NCBI GenBank assembly: GCA_037954665.1
Contig: JBBMOL010000023.1
Span: forward strand, 4,464,001-4,528,000
DNA length: 64,000 nt
Source: Laguncularia racemosa
Taxonomy: Eukaryota; Streptophyta; Magnoliopsida; Myrtales; Combretaceae
Direction of reading: 5' to 3'
The notes under the pieces are model-generated. The model was not told the origin of the DNA. It ran no database searches and saw only the letters and a list, made by a program, of their open reading frames with translations. Made by a program: the position numbers and the translations under genes. Of the stretch, positions 34,294 to 47,186 are shown piece after piece; position 1 is the first letter of the stretch; every line of letters starts with the position of its first letter.

Positions 34294-35960
34294 ATTCCCT
34301 ACTGTTGAACGTTAAGGACATTTCGCTCAAGTAAGTAATGAAAACATCAACATCGTTTTCGACACTGCTTGGTCAACGATTGGAAGAGATGTCCTTGACC
34401 ACAAAACAATACGAGAAAATTGGCAAAAACATGAACAAAGTAAAATCTCAATCGACGAGCCAATGGAGACAAGAAGTCTAGGAAGCACAGAGGAACAAAA
34501 AAATCTCAAGATTGGGGCCAATTTGAGTGACGAGCAAAAGCGTGAGATAACCGAGCTGTTAACTGAATATGCAGATGTATTTTCCTGGTCATATGGTGAC
34601 ATGCCACGACTCGACCAGTTAATAGTGGTTCACAAACTTCCCACGGGAGAAGATGTCAAACCTAAAAAATAAAAATTGAGAAGGTTTAGGCCCGATATTT
34701 TACTAAAGATCAAAGAGGAAGTAAAAAAACTACTAGAGGTGGGGTTTATTGAGGTATCAAAATACCCAAAATGGGTAGCAAATATAGTCCCCGTTCTAAA
34801 GAAGAATGGGAAAGTGTGAGTGTGCATAGACTTCCGAGACTTAAATCAAGTTACACCTAAAGACAATTTCCCTCTACCTCACATTGACGTCCTGGTAGAT
34901 AATACCATAGGGAATCATCTCTTTTTATTTATGGATGGTTTCTTAGGATATCATTAGATAAAAATGGTTGAAGAAGATAAAACTAAAACAACCTTTATCA
35001 CAACATGGGGAACTTTTTGTTACAAAGTTATGCCCTTTGGTTTAAAGAATGTTGGGGTAACGTATCAGAGAGCCATGGTCACAATACTTCATGACATGAT
35101 GCATCGAGAAGTTGAAGTATACATTGATGATATGATAGCCAAGTTTAAGGGAGAAGAAAGCCATGCGGTTATCCTGAAGAAATTGTTCAAGCGATTGAGA
35201 AAGTTTCAGCTCAAGTTAAATCTTGAAAAGTGTACTTTTGGGGTGACAACAGGTAAGCTGTTAGGGTTTGTTATAAGCCGAGAAGGTATTAAAATAGATC
35301 CTAACAAGGTAAAGGCCATACTGGAACTACCCTCTTTGCGTACTATCAAGGAGGTGAGAGGTTTGTTGGGAAGATTGAATTACATAGCCCGTTTCATCTC
35401 ATAGCTCATAGATAAATGTTGTCCACTATTCTGTCTGCTGAAAAAGAATGCCATGGTAGAATGGGATAATGAATGCGAAGAAGCATTCAGAACGGTCAAA
35501 GACTATCTCACCAACCCCCCAGTCTTGATAGTTCCAAAACAAGGAAAGCCCTCATTCTTATACCTCATGATACTCCCTGAATCCATGGGGTGCATGCTAG
35601 GGTAGAAAGATGAAGAAGGAAGGGAACATTCCATATACTATCTAAGCAAGAAGTTCACAGACGGGGAACAGAGGTACTCTGAAATAGAAAGGACCTGTTG
35701 TGCTTTGATCTGGGTCATGCACTAGTTAAGGCAGTACACCCTTTACTACCCTATTGAGTTGCTAACAAGACACGATCCCCTAAAGTACTTGGTAGAGAAG
35801 CCTGTTTTGTTAAGGAGAATCTCCAAATGGCAAATGCTCTTATCAGAATTCGATATCATATATATAAATCAAAATTTGATAAAAAGGGCAATCTCTAGCT
35901 GATCAGTTGGCAGAACACCCAATTGAGGGAGATCTTCGAGAATTACAAGCTTAATTCCCT
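34294..35960 (+). pseudogene. Element A reverse transcriptase and first RNase H, broken
   Basis: RT runs from the lead-in (ADVFSWSYGDMPRLD, 34463 on) through VCIDFRDLNQ, VMPFGLKNVG and the catalytic YIDDM (35120-35134) to the thumb (VRGLLGRLNYIARF). RNase H follows (IYYLSKKFTDGEQRYSEIE, 35627 on; RHDPLKYLVEKP). In-frame stops occur before FRDLNQ, before the second RT block and after the thumb. A polymerase cannot be made from this copy. Confidence 0.88.
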
Positions 35961-36009
35961 GATGAAGATATATTAACAGCAGAGGGTGAACCAATAGGAG
36001 ACTACGGGA

Positions 36010-36412
36010 TAGAAAAAAGCCCTAAATGGAAGATTTTTTTTGATGGAGCTGCCAATGTATTCGGGTGTGGGATCGAGGCAGTACTAATATCACCAGAAGG
36101 AATACAATTCCCTTCAGCGATGGGGCTCACATTTCATATACTAACAATATCGCGGAATATGAGGCGTGCATCCTCGACCTCAAAATGGCTTGCCATATGG
36201 AAATTCATGAATTAGAAGTATACATAGATTCTTCACTCATCATATTACAAACACAAGGGGAATACAAAACTAAAGATCCCAAATTGGTACCATATCATCA
36301 ATATTTGATAGAGTTGATTGATGAGTTCAAAGCAGTCACATTTACATACATCATGAGGACTCAAAATCAGTTTGTAGATGCCTTTGCTACGTTAGCCTCT
36401 ATGATGTAGATA
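36010..36412 (+). pseudogene. Element A second (archaeal-like) RNase H, frameshifted
   Basis: WKIFFDGAANVFGCGIEAV at about 36025-36085, then, in another frame, AEYEACILDLKMACHMEI, YIDSSLIILQTQGEYK and NQFVDAFATLASMM. The D-E-D-D-like pattern (DGA, EYEA, DSSLI, VDAFA) fits the extra RNase H typical of Tat-lineage elements. A frameshift lies near 36100-36140. Confidence 0.8.
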
Positions 36413-37748
36413 ACAAGGGGAGCCGAAGTCCAACAACTGAAAATAGAAATTGAAAATCGGCCTGCCTATTGTTTGATAATCGAGAAAGCATAAGATGATA
36501 AGCCTTGGTATTTCGGTATCAAAACTTTTCTCCAAGAAAGCAAATACCCCGAAATGGCTAGTAAAAATGACCAAAGAACACTCAGAAGGTTAGCAAGTCA
36601 TTTTTTACTAAATGGGCATGTGCTTTATATAAGATCACCTGACACCGCATTGCTAAGATGTATGGATAAAAAAGAGGTAAGTGAACTGATGAAAGAAGTG
36701 CATGAAGGAGTATGTGGACCTCACATGAACGGCTATATGCTGGCCCGAAAAATCATGAGAATGGGCTATTATTGGTTAACAATGGAATCGGACTACATCA
36801 AATACGTCAAGCACTATCACTTGTGTCAAGTTTACGCAAACCGAATAAATGCCTCACCTAAAGAGCTTCATTCGTTGTCTGCACTATGGCCATTCTCCGT
36901 GAGGGAATTGACATCATTGGGCCAATCACTCCCAAAGCATCCAATGGTCACAGATTCATACTGGTAGCCATTGATTATTTCACAAAGTGGGTAGAAGCTT
37001 CATCATACGCCAGTGTCACCAAAGGGGTAATAGTCCGATTCCCTAAGAGGGACATAATAGCCCGCTATAGAGTTCCTGAATCAATTATCACTGACAATGG
37101 CACCAACCTCAATAACAAGTTGATGACAGATTTGTGTCAACATTTTCATATAAACCATAGAAATTCGGCTCCTTACCGTCCTTAGATGAATGGGGCAGTG
37201 GAAGCAGTCAACAAGAACATCAAGAGAATTATCGAGAAAATGACAATCACTTACAAAGACTGGCACGAGATGCTACCATTCACCTTTATGGCTTATAGAA
37301 CCTTAATTTGAACATCTACTGGAGTTACCCCATATTCTCTAGTATATGGTACTAAGGCAGTTTTGCCAATTGAAGTCGAAATACCATCCTTCAAGATCTT
37401 GTCAAAAGCGTAGTTAGATGAGTCAAACTGGGTAAAGAAGAGGCTTGATCAGTTGAATTTGATTGACGAAAAAAGACTCGCTATGTTATGTCACGACCAA
37501 TGCTACCAACAAAGAATAGCCCAAGCATTCAACAAGAAAATGAAACCTCGATGTTTCAAAGAGGGAGATCTGGTGCTAAAGTTCTCCTAAATGCTCAAGA
37601 TTCAAGAGGGAAGTTTACCCTAAACTATGAAGGCCCATATGTTGGAAAAAAGGTGTTGTTAGGAGGAGCTTTAATATTAACTTAAATGGATAGTTTAGAA
37701 TTGAGAGACCCCATTAATATGGATGCTGTTAAGATGTAATATCCTTAG
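36413..37748 (+). pseudogene. Element A integrase, broken
   Basis: The N-terminal zinc-binding part (VHEGVCGPHMNGYMLARKIM ... YVKHYHLCQVY) is followed by the catalytic core: GIDIIGPITP, ITDNGTNLNN and GAVEAVNKNIKR give the D, D and E. The C-terminal part runs to DPINMDAVKM and the stop near 37746. Stops at about 37185 and 37310, and several in the C-terminal part, break it. Confidence 0.86.
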
Positions 37749-38558
37749 GTACTATCATTAGGCAAGAAAATTGAAATTTTGCCAAGATTCATAAATGCCA
37801 ATATTCAGTATAAATTTCGTTGAGTTTAGTTTTCATTCCTTCTATAAGCAAAGTTAGTGTCTCTGAATGGTCAATTACTTTGACCAATTCTCATTAAACA
37901 AACTTTCATAAACACACTACCCATTGCCTCACCATGAAGAATGAACATTAAAATAATGATAAATCTTAATGGATTTTTCTCATTTATATAATTTCACCTA
38001 TTTTTGAACATTAAATCTAGTGTATTAATAGGATAACACCACAATTACAAGAGCCGTTCTCACAATAAAGAAAATAAATCAAGGTCTTCAACCTTGTTTT
38101 GAAGCAAAAGTAAGAAAAAAAAGGAGCAAACCAGCATGAGGTTTAGTTGTTTGGTTGCTATCCGTGATAAACCGGTAAGCATTAAGAGTAAATAACCATC
38201 ATTCATCATGAATCACATCTTTTAAGTTAAGCAGTCTAAACGACGCCTCTTATCAATCATGTGACCAGTTCGCTAGAAGCGTATTAAAAAATGTTAGTTG
38301 AGTCAGCCCGTAAGGGGGCACTTTCCTAGATATCCCCCTTAAGGTTAGCCTATAGGGGCACCTTCCTAGACATCTCTTCTTTAGGGTTATAAGTCTAAAG
38401 AGACGCTTCTTGCTATCGGTTAGTCAGCCTACAATGGGGCACTTTTCCAGACATACTTTTCTGGAAGTTAGCCCACGATGAGGCACTTTCCTAGATACAA
38501 TAACCTAAAGTTAGCCTACAATAGGGCACTTTCTTGGATATACTTTCTTAAAGTCAGC
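37749..38558 (+). repeat. Element A 3' untranslated region, first part, with degenerate repeats
   Basis: No coding. From about 38280 it holds ~60-bp units around 'tcagcc.acaa.ggggcacttt' and 'ctagatat'. The array is cut at 38558 by element B and resumes at 54587. Confidence 0.75.
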
Positions 38559-40482
38559 TGGTGAGTCTAATTTTTGATTTTTTATTTATATTCTTAATCC
38601 AATTTATATTAGACCCTATGCCATCTAATATAAGTCCTTGACTTGAACTAGGAATTTTGTCTTATTTTGGAGTTGCCACCCAACTAAAGTTGGGAAAGAT
38701 TATTGAATTAGGACTAACTGAGAAAATTAATCCTAATTTGGATAACTAGTAAGTGAGATTTCCTCTTTTCATTTTTGTGAAAGAGGAAAGGGAAAACCAG
38801 AGTTGCTGGACTCAAGGGGCTAACCTATTAAAACCTTAAAGTTACCACCTTATTCTTCTGAAATCTAAACCCTATCCTAATGTCTTTTATTGTTATTTTT
38901 TTGTTGTGTTTTCTTTTTTTTTTTTTGCTTATTGATTAAAAGTAGCTTATTCTAATATGGAAAATGACTTTTTTTTTTTTATTCTTTTTAGAGTTGCCCC
39001 AAACGGGTGCCTATGTACCTGCTATTCAGGATCAAACAAGTCGTAGTTCGCTTTTTATAAAAAAAATTTAGTGGGTTGATTAATTTTAATTATGAACATA
39101 CCTCAGATTTACATTTTTTATCATTTTAGTATTTTTTGGAAAAAAAATCTAAGCCTAAGCTTTATTATTTTTATTTTTGAAAAAAATTAATTTAAGTAAA
39201 AACCAATTTTGGATTTATTTAAGAAAATGATTTTTCTAAGTGATAAAAAAAAATATTTTTGTTTCCCTATTATTAACCTACCTCTATTATTATTATCATT
39301 ATTATTATTTATATTTATATTATATATATTTTTATTTTTTGGTTATTATTTTATAATTTTTTTTATTTTATCTACCCTAAACGAAACATAAAAATAATAA
39401 ACTAATCTAAATTATTTATTTATTTTCTTTTTTATTTTTTTTGAATTGTGAATAAATAAATAAATAAATAAAATACAATAAATAAATAAAAAATAAAAAA
39501 GAAAACAGAAAATCCGACTTACCTGGATCCGGGTACGGTGCGCGGGTCGGGTTAGGTCGAATCGAACCATGGTGGCTGGAAATCCTGGTCAGCGGCGTTC
39601 CGGCGGTCCTTTTCGTCGAATGAGGGGTGTTTCTGAAGCTTTTAAGGATGAGGAACTTAAGGCCGGTGGTGGTTGCAGTTGAAAACCTCCCTAGGTGGCA
39701 TTTTGAGGTGGTGGTGATCGGCGGTCGTGCTCGAGAACTCCGACGAAGTTTTAATCTCTCTTATTTTCTCTCTTTTCTCACTTTTGATCTATGCTTTGGC
39801 TTCCCCACATTGTGCTCTATTTAGAGGCACTAGAAATCGAGCTAGATAAGCTCGGATTTCGGTTGAAAAACCCATCTTCGATTTGTGTAAATCTTTCGAT
39901 TTGTTGCGATTTAATTCCAATGGGATGATGTTTATCCTATTTCAATTAAAGATTTGGTGGATTTCGTGTAAAAATCCCATCAAAACGATTGAAATTTGAA
40001 ATTTTCCTCGTTGGTGACAATCTCAGACGGAGGTTGAAGACGATCACGCGCTCGGTGCTTGTGCTCCCTCCATCCAATCATGAGCTGACATATGTCTTGG
40101 GGGGAGAAAAAAAATTGCAAAACGCGGATTTGCTTCCCCCGCGTTTCGAACTCGAGACCGAGCCCCTTCCCCCTACGCATTAGGCTATGGTCTGAACCAG
40201 TTGGGCTAGCCCTCTTACTCGTTTTTCTTTTTTTATTTATGAAAATTGCATATATGCGATGCAATTTTTATTATTTTTATATTATTTTGAAATTCTAAAA
40301 ATTTGTAAAAATTATTTAACTCCTTTTATCATTATTTCTACAATTATTTTCCAAAATTGATATATTTTCCCTATTTATTTTATTTTTTGAATATTTTTTC
40401 CTTTTTTGCTAAATTATAAGAAATGAAAGAATTAAAAATTGACCATTATTAATTATTAGGGAAAAAAAATGGGGTGTTTACA
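38559..40482 (-). repeat. 3' LTR of element B
   Basis: About 1.92 kb, reversed: on the + strand it starts TGGTGAGTC (family TGTCGAGTC) and ends TGTTTACA. Open frames inside it at 39209-40298 are not genes. Confidence 0.87.
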
Positions 40483-42129
40483 ATTGCTCCTCTTTGTGGT
40501 AAAGTTTGCAAAACTTAACTACAAAGATAAAAAAAAACGCCATTTTTGACATCTAGATTGAATGGATAATGCCCTGGTTTAGCTGGTTATCTATAATTTG
40601 GTTTTTAGTAGGAAAATGCTCAATGAGCTAATAATCCCTCGAGTGCTTTGTGATGATTGGTATTGCTCAAGAAATGGTCTTAAACAACCTAATAATCTAA
40701 AGTAATATATCCTCCCGAAAAGTGCTCTATGGGCTGACTAATCGACGATAGGAAACACCTCAAAGTTTGTTTAGGAGTGTGTTATTATGAGTGGAATAGC
40801 TGATGATAGAAAGCGTCTTATCAGACTAGCAACCTTAAAGAGAAGATTGTCTCAAGAAGCACTCTTATGAGCTGGCCACCTGTCAATAGAAGCGTTTGGT
40901 TAGACTAGCGGCTGTTTGGGGAGAACTGCCTTTGAAGAGTGCTCTCATGAGCTGATTAATCGATATCAACAAATTTGAAAAGTGCTCTTAGTCAATAGAT
41001 TCAAAAAGTGCTCCTATGAGCTAACTAATCGACAGGTTTGAAATGTGCTCCTATGAGTTAACTAGTCGATATCAACAAATTTAAAAAGTACTCCTAGTCA
41101 ATAGATTCGAAAAAGTACTCCTAGTTAATAGATTCGAAAAGTGCTCCTATGAGCTAACTAATCGACAAATTTGAAAAGTGCTCCTATGAGCTGACTAATC
41201 AACAGATTTGAAAAGTTCTCCTATAAGCTGACTAATCAATAGATTTGAAAAGTGCTCCTATGAGCTAACTAATCGATAGATTCGAAAAATCGAAAAGTTC
41301 TCCTATGAGCTAAGTAATCGATAGCGAGAAGCGCCTTCTTAAACTTGCAACCCTGAAAAATAGGTATCTCGAAAGGTGCTCCTATGAGCTAACCTTGAGA
41401 AAAGGTGTTTAGGAAAGTGCCCCTCAGTTGGTTGACTAACCTATAGCGGGAAGAAATGTCTCGAAAGGTGCCCCTAGGGGCTAACCCTGAGAGGGGATGT
41501 TTAGGAAAGTGCCCCATTGTAGGTTGACTAACCTATGGTGAGAAGCGTCTTCTTAGACTTGCAACGTAGAAAAAGAAATGTCTCAAAAGGTGCCCTACGG
41601 GCTGACCATCAGAGGTGATGTTTAGGAAAGTGCCCTATTGTGGGCTGACTAACCTATACTTTTGAAAATGCTTCTAACGAATGGGTCAAATGGTTTGATA
41701 AGAGATGTTTTATAATATGTGAATGATGGTTATTTATTCTAAGATGCTTACCAATTTATCACAGGTAGCAACTAAATAACCGAATCTTCATGTTGGTTTG
41801 CTTCTCCTTTGCTTGCTCTTACTTGAAAACAAGGCTGAGGGTCTTGATGTGCTTCATTTCTTATGCGCATGACTCTTGTGATTGTAGTATTATCCTATTA
41901 ATGTACCAGGTTTAATGCTTAAAAGTAGGTAGAATTATGTCACAAAATCTATTGAGATTCATTATCATTTCAATGTTTATTATTCATTGGTGAAGTGATG
42001 GGTAATGTATTTAGGAATGTTTGTTATCGATCATTAACTTTGCTTGTAAAAGAAATGAAAACTAGACTCAACGAAATTTGTACTGAATATTGGCATTCAT
42101 GAACATTGGAAAAATCTCAATTTCCTTAC
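40483..42129 (-). repeat. Element B 3' untranslated region with tandem repeat array
   Basis: Between about 40600 and 41690 the + strand repeats 'gaaaagtgctcctatgagc' followed by 'taactaatcgatagatt'. The most regular part (about 40980-41330) has a ~37-bp unit, while the outer parts have longer, more diverged units. No coding. Confidence 0.85.
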
Positions 42130-43222
42130 TTAAGGATAGTACATCTTAACAGCATCTATATTAATGGGGTCTCTCAATTCCGGATAATCCACTTGAGTTA
42201 ATATCAAAGCACCTCCTGACAATACCTTCTTTACAACATATGGGCCCTCATAGTTTGGGGTAAACTTCCCCTTGGAATCTTGAGCATTCGGGAGAACTTT
42301 CTTTAGCACCGGATCTCTTTCTTTGAAACATCGATGCCTCATTTTCTTGTTAAATGCTCGGGCCATTCTTTGTTGGTAACATGGGTTGTGACATAGCGTA
42401 GTGAGTCTTTTTTCGTTGATTAAATTCAACTGATCAAGCCTCTTCTTTACCCAGTCTGATTCATCTAGCTGCGCTTCTGACAAAATTTTGAAGGATGGTA
42501 TTTTGACTTCAACTGGTAGAATTGCCTCAGTACCACATACTAGAGAATATGGGGCAACTCCAGTAGATGTTCTACTTGAGGTTCTGTAAGCCATGAGGAT
42601 GAATGGTAGCATCTCATGCTAATCTTTGTAAGTGATTGTCATCTTTTTGATAATTCTTTTGATATTCTTGTTGGCTGCTTCCACTGCCCCATTCATCTGA
42701 GGTCAGTAGGGAGTTGAATTTCTATAGTTTATATGGAATTGTTGATACAAATTTGTCATCAACTTGTTGTTGAGGTTGGTTTTGTTGTCGGTGATAATCG
42801 ACTCGGGAACTCCATATCGAGCTATTATGTCCCTCTTTAGGAATCGAACTATTACCCCTTTTATGACACTAGCATATGATGAAGCTTCTACCCACATGGT
42901 AAAGTAATCAATGGCTACCAATATAAATCTATAGCCGTTGGATGCTATTAGAGTGATTGGGCCGATGATGTCGATTCTCTACATGGAGAAAGGCCATGGT
43001 GCAGACAACGAATGAAGTTCTTTAAGCGAGGCATTTATTCGGTTTGCATAAACTTGACACAAGTGACAGTGCTTGACATATTTGATACAATCTGATTCCA
43101 TGGTTAGCCAATAGTAACCCAATCTCATGATTTTTCGGGCCAACATGTAGCCGTTCATTTGAGGTCCATATACTCCTTCATGCACTTCTTTCATCAGTTC
43201 ACACGCTTCATTTCTATCCACA
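42130..43222 (-). pseudogene. Element B integrase, main part
   Basis: C-terminal frame 42130-42612 (LPFILMAYRTSSRTSTGVAP ... DPINIDAVKMYYP) is preceded by core pieces (DYFTMWVEASSYAS, ITDNKTNLNN, 42703-42921). The zinc-binding part lies at 42979-43221 (ACELMKEVHEGVYGPQMNGY ... YVKHCHLCQVY). Stops lie between the pieces. The first part of the domain is separated by the solo LTR. Confidence 0.86.
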
Positions 43223-44803
43223 TGATAATAGCATATTATCTCATGATTTATCTTGTGATTTGGAGGTTGCTATTGTTAAATTTGAAAACAAATGACCAAG
43301 ATAAAGATACTGAAGTGCTTGTATTTTGATATTTTAGGAATCAATGGACTCAGACAGGAAAAGAGTGCATTAGGAGCTGAAAAACATGAAGAAATGACGA
43401 AAATCAGTAGGCAAGGGATATCACACGGCCGTGGGAAGAGGCTGGAACAAAAAGAAATGGAGTTTGCAAAAATACCGAGGAGCCTATGGGGTAAGACCAC
43501 GACCGTGCTTCAAGTGGTGGTGAAAACACCACTTATCATACGGCCGTGTCTCATGTGGTGGAACATCTGCGAAAGATACCGAGGAGCCTATGGGGTGAGA
43601 CCACGACCATGCCTCATGTGGTAGTGGAAACACCACTTATCACATGGCCGTGCCGCATGTGGTGGAACACCTGTGAAAAATGCGACTTTTCATTTTCCTG
43701 GTTTTTTTTATATATTCCTTTGAGAAGAAACGTAAAGGACGGACTTTTAGCAATTTCTAGTTTTTAGACTTTTGTTCTTTGAGAGAATATTTCATTTTGA
43801 TAGCAAGAACAAGAGATGGAAATAAGTTTTCCTTGTGATCAATTGAGAAGTATTTATAGTTAGCTTTGGGAAGTGGTCTCTAGAGTTTTGTGTTTGAATT
43901 CTCTCCAACTGTATCACAAAATTGGTGATTTTTGATCTTTATTTATTTATGCAATTTTGTGACTTGTGTTTATATTATTCATGAATTCTCTCAAATATTC
44001 CATTGTAACTTGTGCATTCATTGTTAAATCTATGGCTGGCTAGATTCAATTGGTGGGGAGAAGAATGAAACCCTAGATTGCTAAAGTGATAATTGTAGTC
44101 ATGTTATTAGATTAAGGTATTTGTGGATTATTCATAATTGCAATTCCTATAATGTCAATTGAAATTCTTAAAGGTTTTAATTGTTAGAAATTTTATCAAT
44201 ACGGGAGTTGAGATAGAATTTGTTAGGGATTCTTAATTAGATTAATATAACAAAGTGGAAGCGGCGTTAATTAGTTGAATTAGGGTTTATCTGGAGTTTA
44301 AAGCAATGTTCTAATTAATTATCCACTAAGGAATTAGGGGTAATTGCATTAGGGCATTAGGCAATCATAGAACTGGGAAGTGTATGGATGTAATTTAGAA
44401 TCCTTTGTTAATTAGAGATACGGAAGTTGACTAATTAATTGAAGGTTTATGGTTATAAACCCATTTGAATAACCATACATAGGTTACTCTAAATAACATG
44501 ATGGCAATTTGATTAGCGTGTCTAGGGTGACTTCTTAATTCCCACCTTCTCAATTGAAAGAGGTATTTTATAATATTCTCATATTTTTTGTTTGAGTAGA
44601 TTTTATTTTAGTTTTTAATTAAGTAATTAAAAGGATCTTTCTTTGAATTACCTAGATATCAGTAAAAGTTATTATAGGTTTAGTAATCTCTTTAGTCCTC
44701 TCGAGTGATCGACACTCTACTCACTTCTATATTACTTGATTCCGACCTAGTATACTTGCTAGAGAATTCACTATTATTTTATATATACGGTTCACAGTGA
44801 TCA
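43223..44803 (+). mobile_element. Solo LTR (Athila-like) inside the element B integrase
   Basis: 1581 bp beginning TGATAATAGC and ending CAGTGATCA, with an exact duplication CCACA at 43218-43222 and 44804-44808. Removing it and one CCACA restores homology to element A. The terminal part ('gatcgacactctactcac', 'ttgattccgacc') and CACGGCCGTG motifs resemble the Athila-type LTR at 55285-56991, so + orientation is favoured. Frames at 43292-43767 are not genes. Confidence 0.85.
43474..43681 (+). repeat. Two-copy tandem repeat, 104-bp unit, within the solo LTR
   Basis: 'accgaggagcctatggggt' at 43474 recurs at 43578. Both units carry 'agaccacgacc.tgc', 'acaccacttatca' and 'catgtggtggaaca'. Confidence 0.9.
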
Positions 44804-44808
44804 CCACA

Positions 44809-45042
44809 CATCTTAATAAGGTGGTATCAGGCGATCTTTTTGTAAAGCACAAGCCCATTTAATAAGAAATGACTTGCTAACCTTCTGAGTGTTCTTTGGT
44901 CATTTTTGCTAGCCATTTCAGGGTATTTGCTTTCTTGGAGAAAAGTTTTGGTATCATAATACCAGGGCTTACCATCTTGTGTTTTTTTTTTTTTTTTTAT
45001 CACCAAACAGTAGGTAGGCCGATTTTTTATTTCTATTTTCAA
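44809..45042 (-). pseudogene. Element B integrase N-terminal stretch, upstream of the solo LTR
   Basis: SKNDQRTLRRLASHFLLNG (44827-45042) matches the same block of element A at about 36557-36620. It is cut from the rest of integrase by the solo LTR. Confidence 0.75.
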
Positions 45043-45460
45043 TGGTTGGACTTCAACTCTTCCTATTATTTGAATTATAGATGCTAGTGTGGCGAGTGCA
45101 TCTGCAAACTGATTCTAAGTTCTCAGGATGTATGTGAAGGTGATTACCTCAAATTCATCAATTAGCTTTGTCAAATGCTGATGGTATGGTACCAATTTGG
45201 GGTCTTTAGTTTTGTATTCTCCTTTTATCTATAATATGATGAGTGAAGAATCTCCATACACTTCTAATTTACGGATTTCCATGTGGCAAGTCATTTTGAG
45301 GTCAAGGATACATGCCTCATATTTCGTGATATTATTAGTATATGGAAATGTGAGTCTTGTTGCTAAAGGGAATTGTGTTCTTTCTGGTGATATCAATACT
45401 GCCCCGATCCCACAACCAAATACATTGGCAGCTTCTTCAAAGAACATCTTCCATTTAGGG
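45043..45460 (-). pseudogene. Element B second (archaeal-like) RNase H, broken
   Basis: FFEEAANVFGCGIGAVLISP ... KYEACILDLKMTCHMEIRKL ... GDSSLIIL (45229-45447). The first catalytic Asp of DGA (as in A) is Glu here. Stops follow at the C-terminal side. Confidence 0.78.
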
Positions 45461-45499
45461 CTTTGTTCTATCCTACAGTCTTCTACTGGTGCACCTCTA

Positions 45500-47186
45500 C
45501 TGTTAATATATTTTCATCAGGGAATTGGGCTTGTGATTCTTGGGGATCTCCCTCAATTGGGTGTTCTGCCAATTGGTCGGCTAAAGATTGTCCTTTTATC
45601 AAGTTTTGATTTATGTATGTGATATTGAATTATGATAAGAGCATTTTCCATTTGGAGATCCTCCTTAACAAAACGGGCTTCTTTGCCAAGTACTTCAAAG
45701 GATCATGTCTTGTCAGCAACTCGATGGGGTAGTAAAGGGTGTATTGCCTCAATCGGTGTATGACCCAAATCAGAGCATAGCAAGTCCTCTTTATTTCTGA
45801 ATACCTCTGTTCCCCATCTGTGAATTTCTTGCTTAGATAATATATGGAATGTTCTCTCCCCTCTTCATCTTTCTATCCTAGCACGCACCCCATGGATTTA
45901 GGGAGTATCGTGAGGTATAAGAATAAGGGTTTCCCTTATTTTGGAACTATCAAGACTGTGGGATTTATGAGATAGTCTTTGATTGTCCCGAATGCTTCTT
46001 CACATTCATCGTCCCATTCTACTGCGGCATTCTTTTTTAGCAGATGGAATAGTAGACGGCATTTGTCTGGGAGCTGTGAGATGAAACAGGCTATATAATT
46101 CAACCTTCCTAGTAAACCTCTCACCTCTTTAATAGTATGTGGAGAGGGTAGCTCCAGTATGGCCTTTATCTTGTCAGGGTCTATTTTAATGCTTTCTCGG
46201 CTTATGACAAACCCTAACAACTTGCCTGTTGTGACCCCGAAAGTGCACTTGTCTGGATTTAACTTGAGCTGAAACTTTTTTAGCCATTCAAACAATTTTC
46301 TCAGAATAACTGCATGACTTTCTTCTTCTTTAGACTTGGCTATCATATCGTCGACGTATACTTTGACTTCTTGATGCATTATGTCATGAAGTATTGTGAC
46401 CATGGCTCTTGATACGTTGCTCCGGCGTTTTTCAAGCCAAATGGCATGACCTTGTAACATAAAGTTCCCCATGTTTTGATAAAGGTCGTTTTAGTTTTAT
46501 ATTCTTCAACCATTTTTATCTTATTATACCCTGAGAAACCATCCATAAATGAGAAGAGATGGTTCTTTGCAGTGTTGTCTACTAGGACATTGATGTGATT
46601 TAGAGGGAAGTTGTCTTTTAGCGTAGCTTGGTTTAAGTCTCGAAAGTCTATACATACACGTACTTTCTCATTCTTTTTTAGAACGGGGACTATATTCGCT
46701 ACCCATTCTGAATAGTCAGACACCTCAATGAACCCCACTTCTAGTAGTTTTTTGACTTCCTCTTTAATCTTTAGTAAGATGTCAGGGCTAAATCTTCTCA
46801 ATTTCTATTTTTTTTAGGTTTGACATCTTCTCTTGTAGGAAGCTTGTGAACTACTATTGATTGGTCTAATATTGGCATGTCGCCATATGACCAGGCAAAT
46901 ACATTTGCATATTCAGTTAACAGCTCGACTATCTCGTGCTTTTGCTCGGCACTCAAATTGGCCCCAATCTTGAGGTTTTTTGGGTTTCTTTGTGCTTCTT
47001 AGATTTACTGTCTCCACCGGCTCGTCTATTGAAATCCCACTTTGTTCATGTTTTTGCTAATTTTCTTATATTATTTCGTGGTTAAGGACATTGCCTCTAA
47101 CGACTGACCTAGCAGTGTTGGAAATGATATCGGTGTTTTCATTACTTACCTGCCCGAAATGTCCCTGATGTTTGACGGTAGGGAAT
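45500..47186 (-). pseudogene. Element B reverse transcriptase and first RNase H, broken
   Basis: RT blocks VCIDFRDLNQATLKDNFP, FMDGFSGYNKIKM and VMPFGLKNAG lie in one frame (46379-46801). The catalytic VYVDDMIAKSK and thumb VRGLLGRLNYIACF lie in another (45936-46472), so a frameshift sits near 46390-46470. RNase H remnants follow to about 45500. The frame upstream (47186 down) reads without a stop from the candidate splice acceptor for about 20 codons. Confidence 0.87.

Noticed and set aside
40600..41690. CRISPR-like array
   Set aside because: Units are contiguous and degenerate without unique spacers, and the context is a plant retrotransposon 3' UTR.
43292..43767. Open frames with repeated 'YRGAYGVRPRPC' as possible repeat protein
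   Set aside because: Produced by the 104-bp tandem repeat inside a solo LTR.
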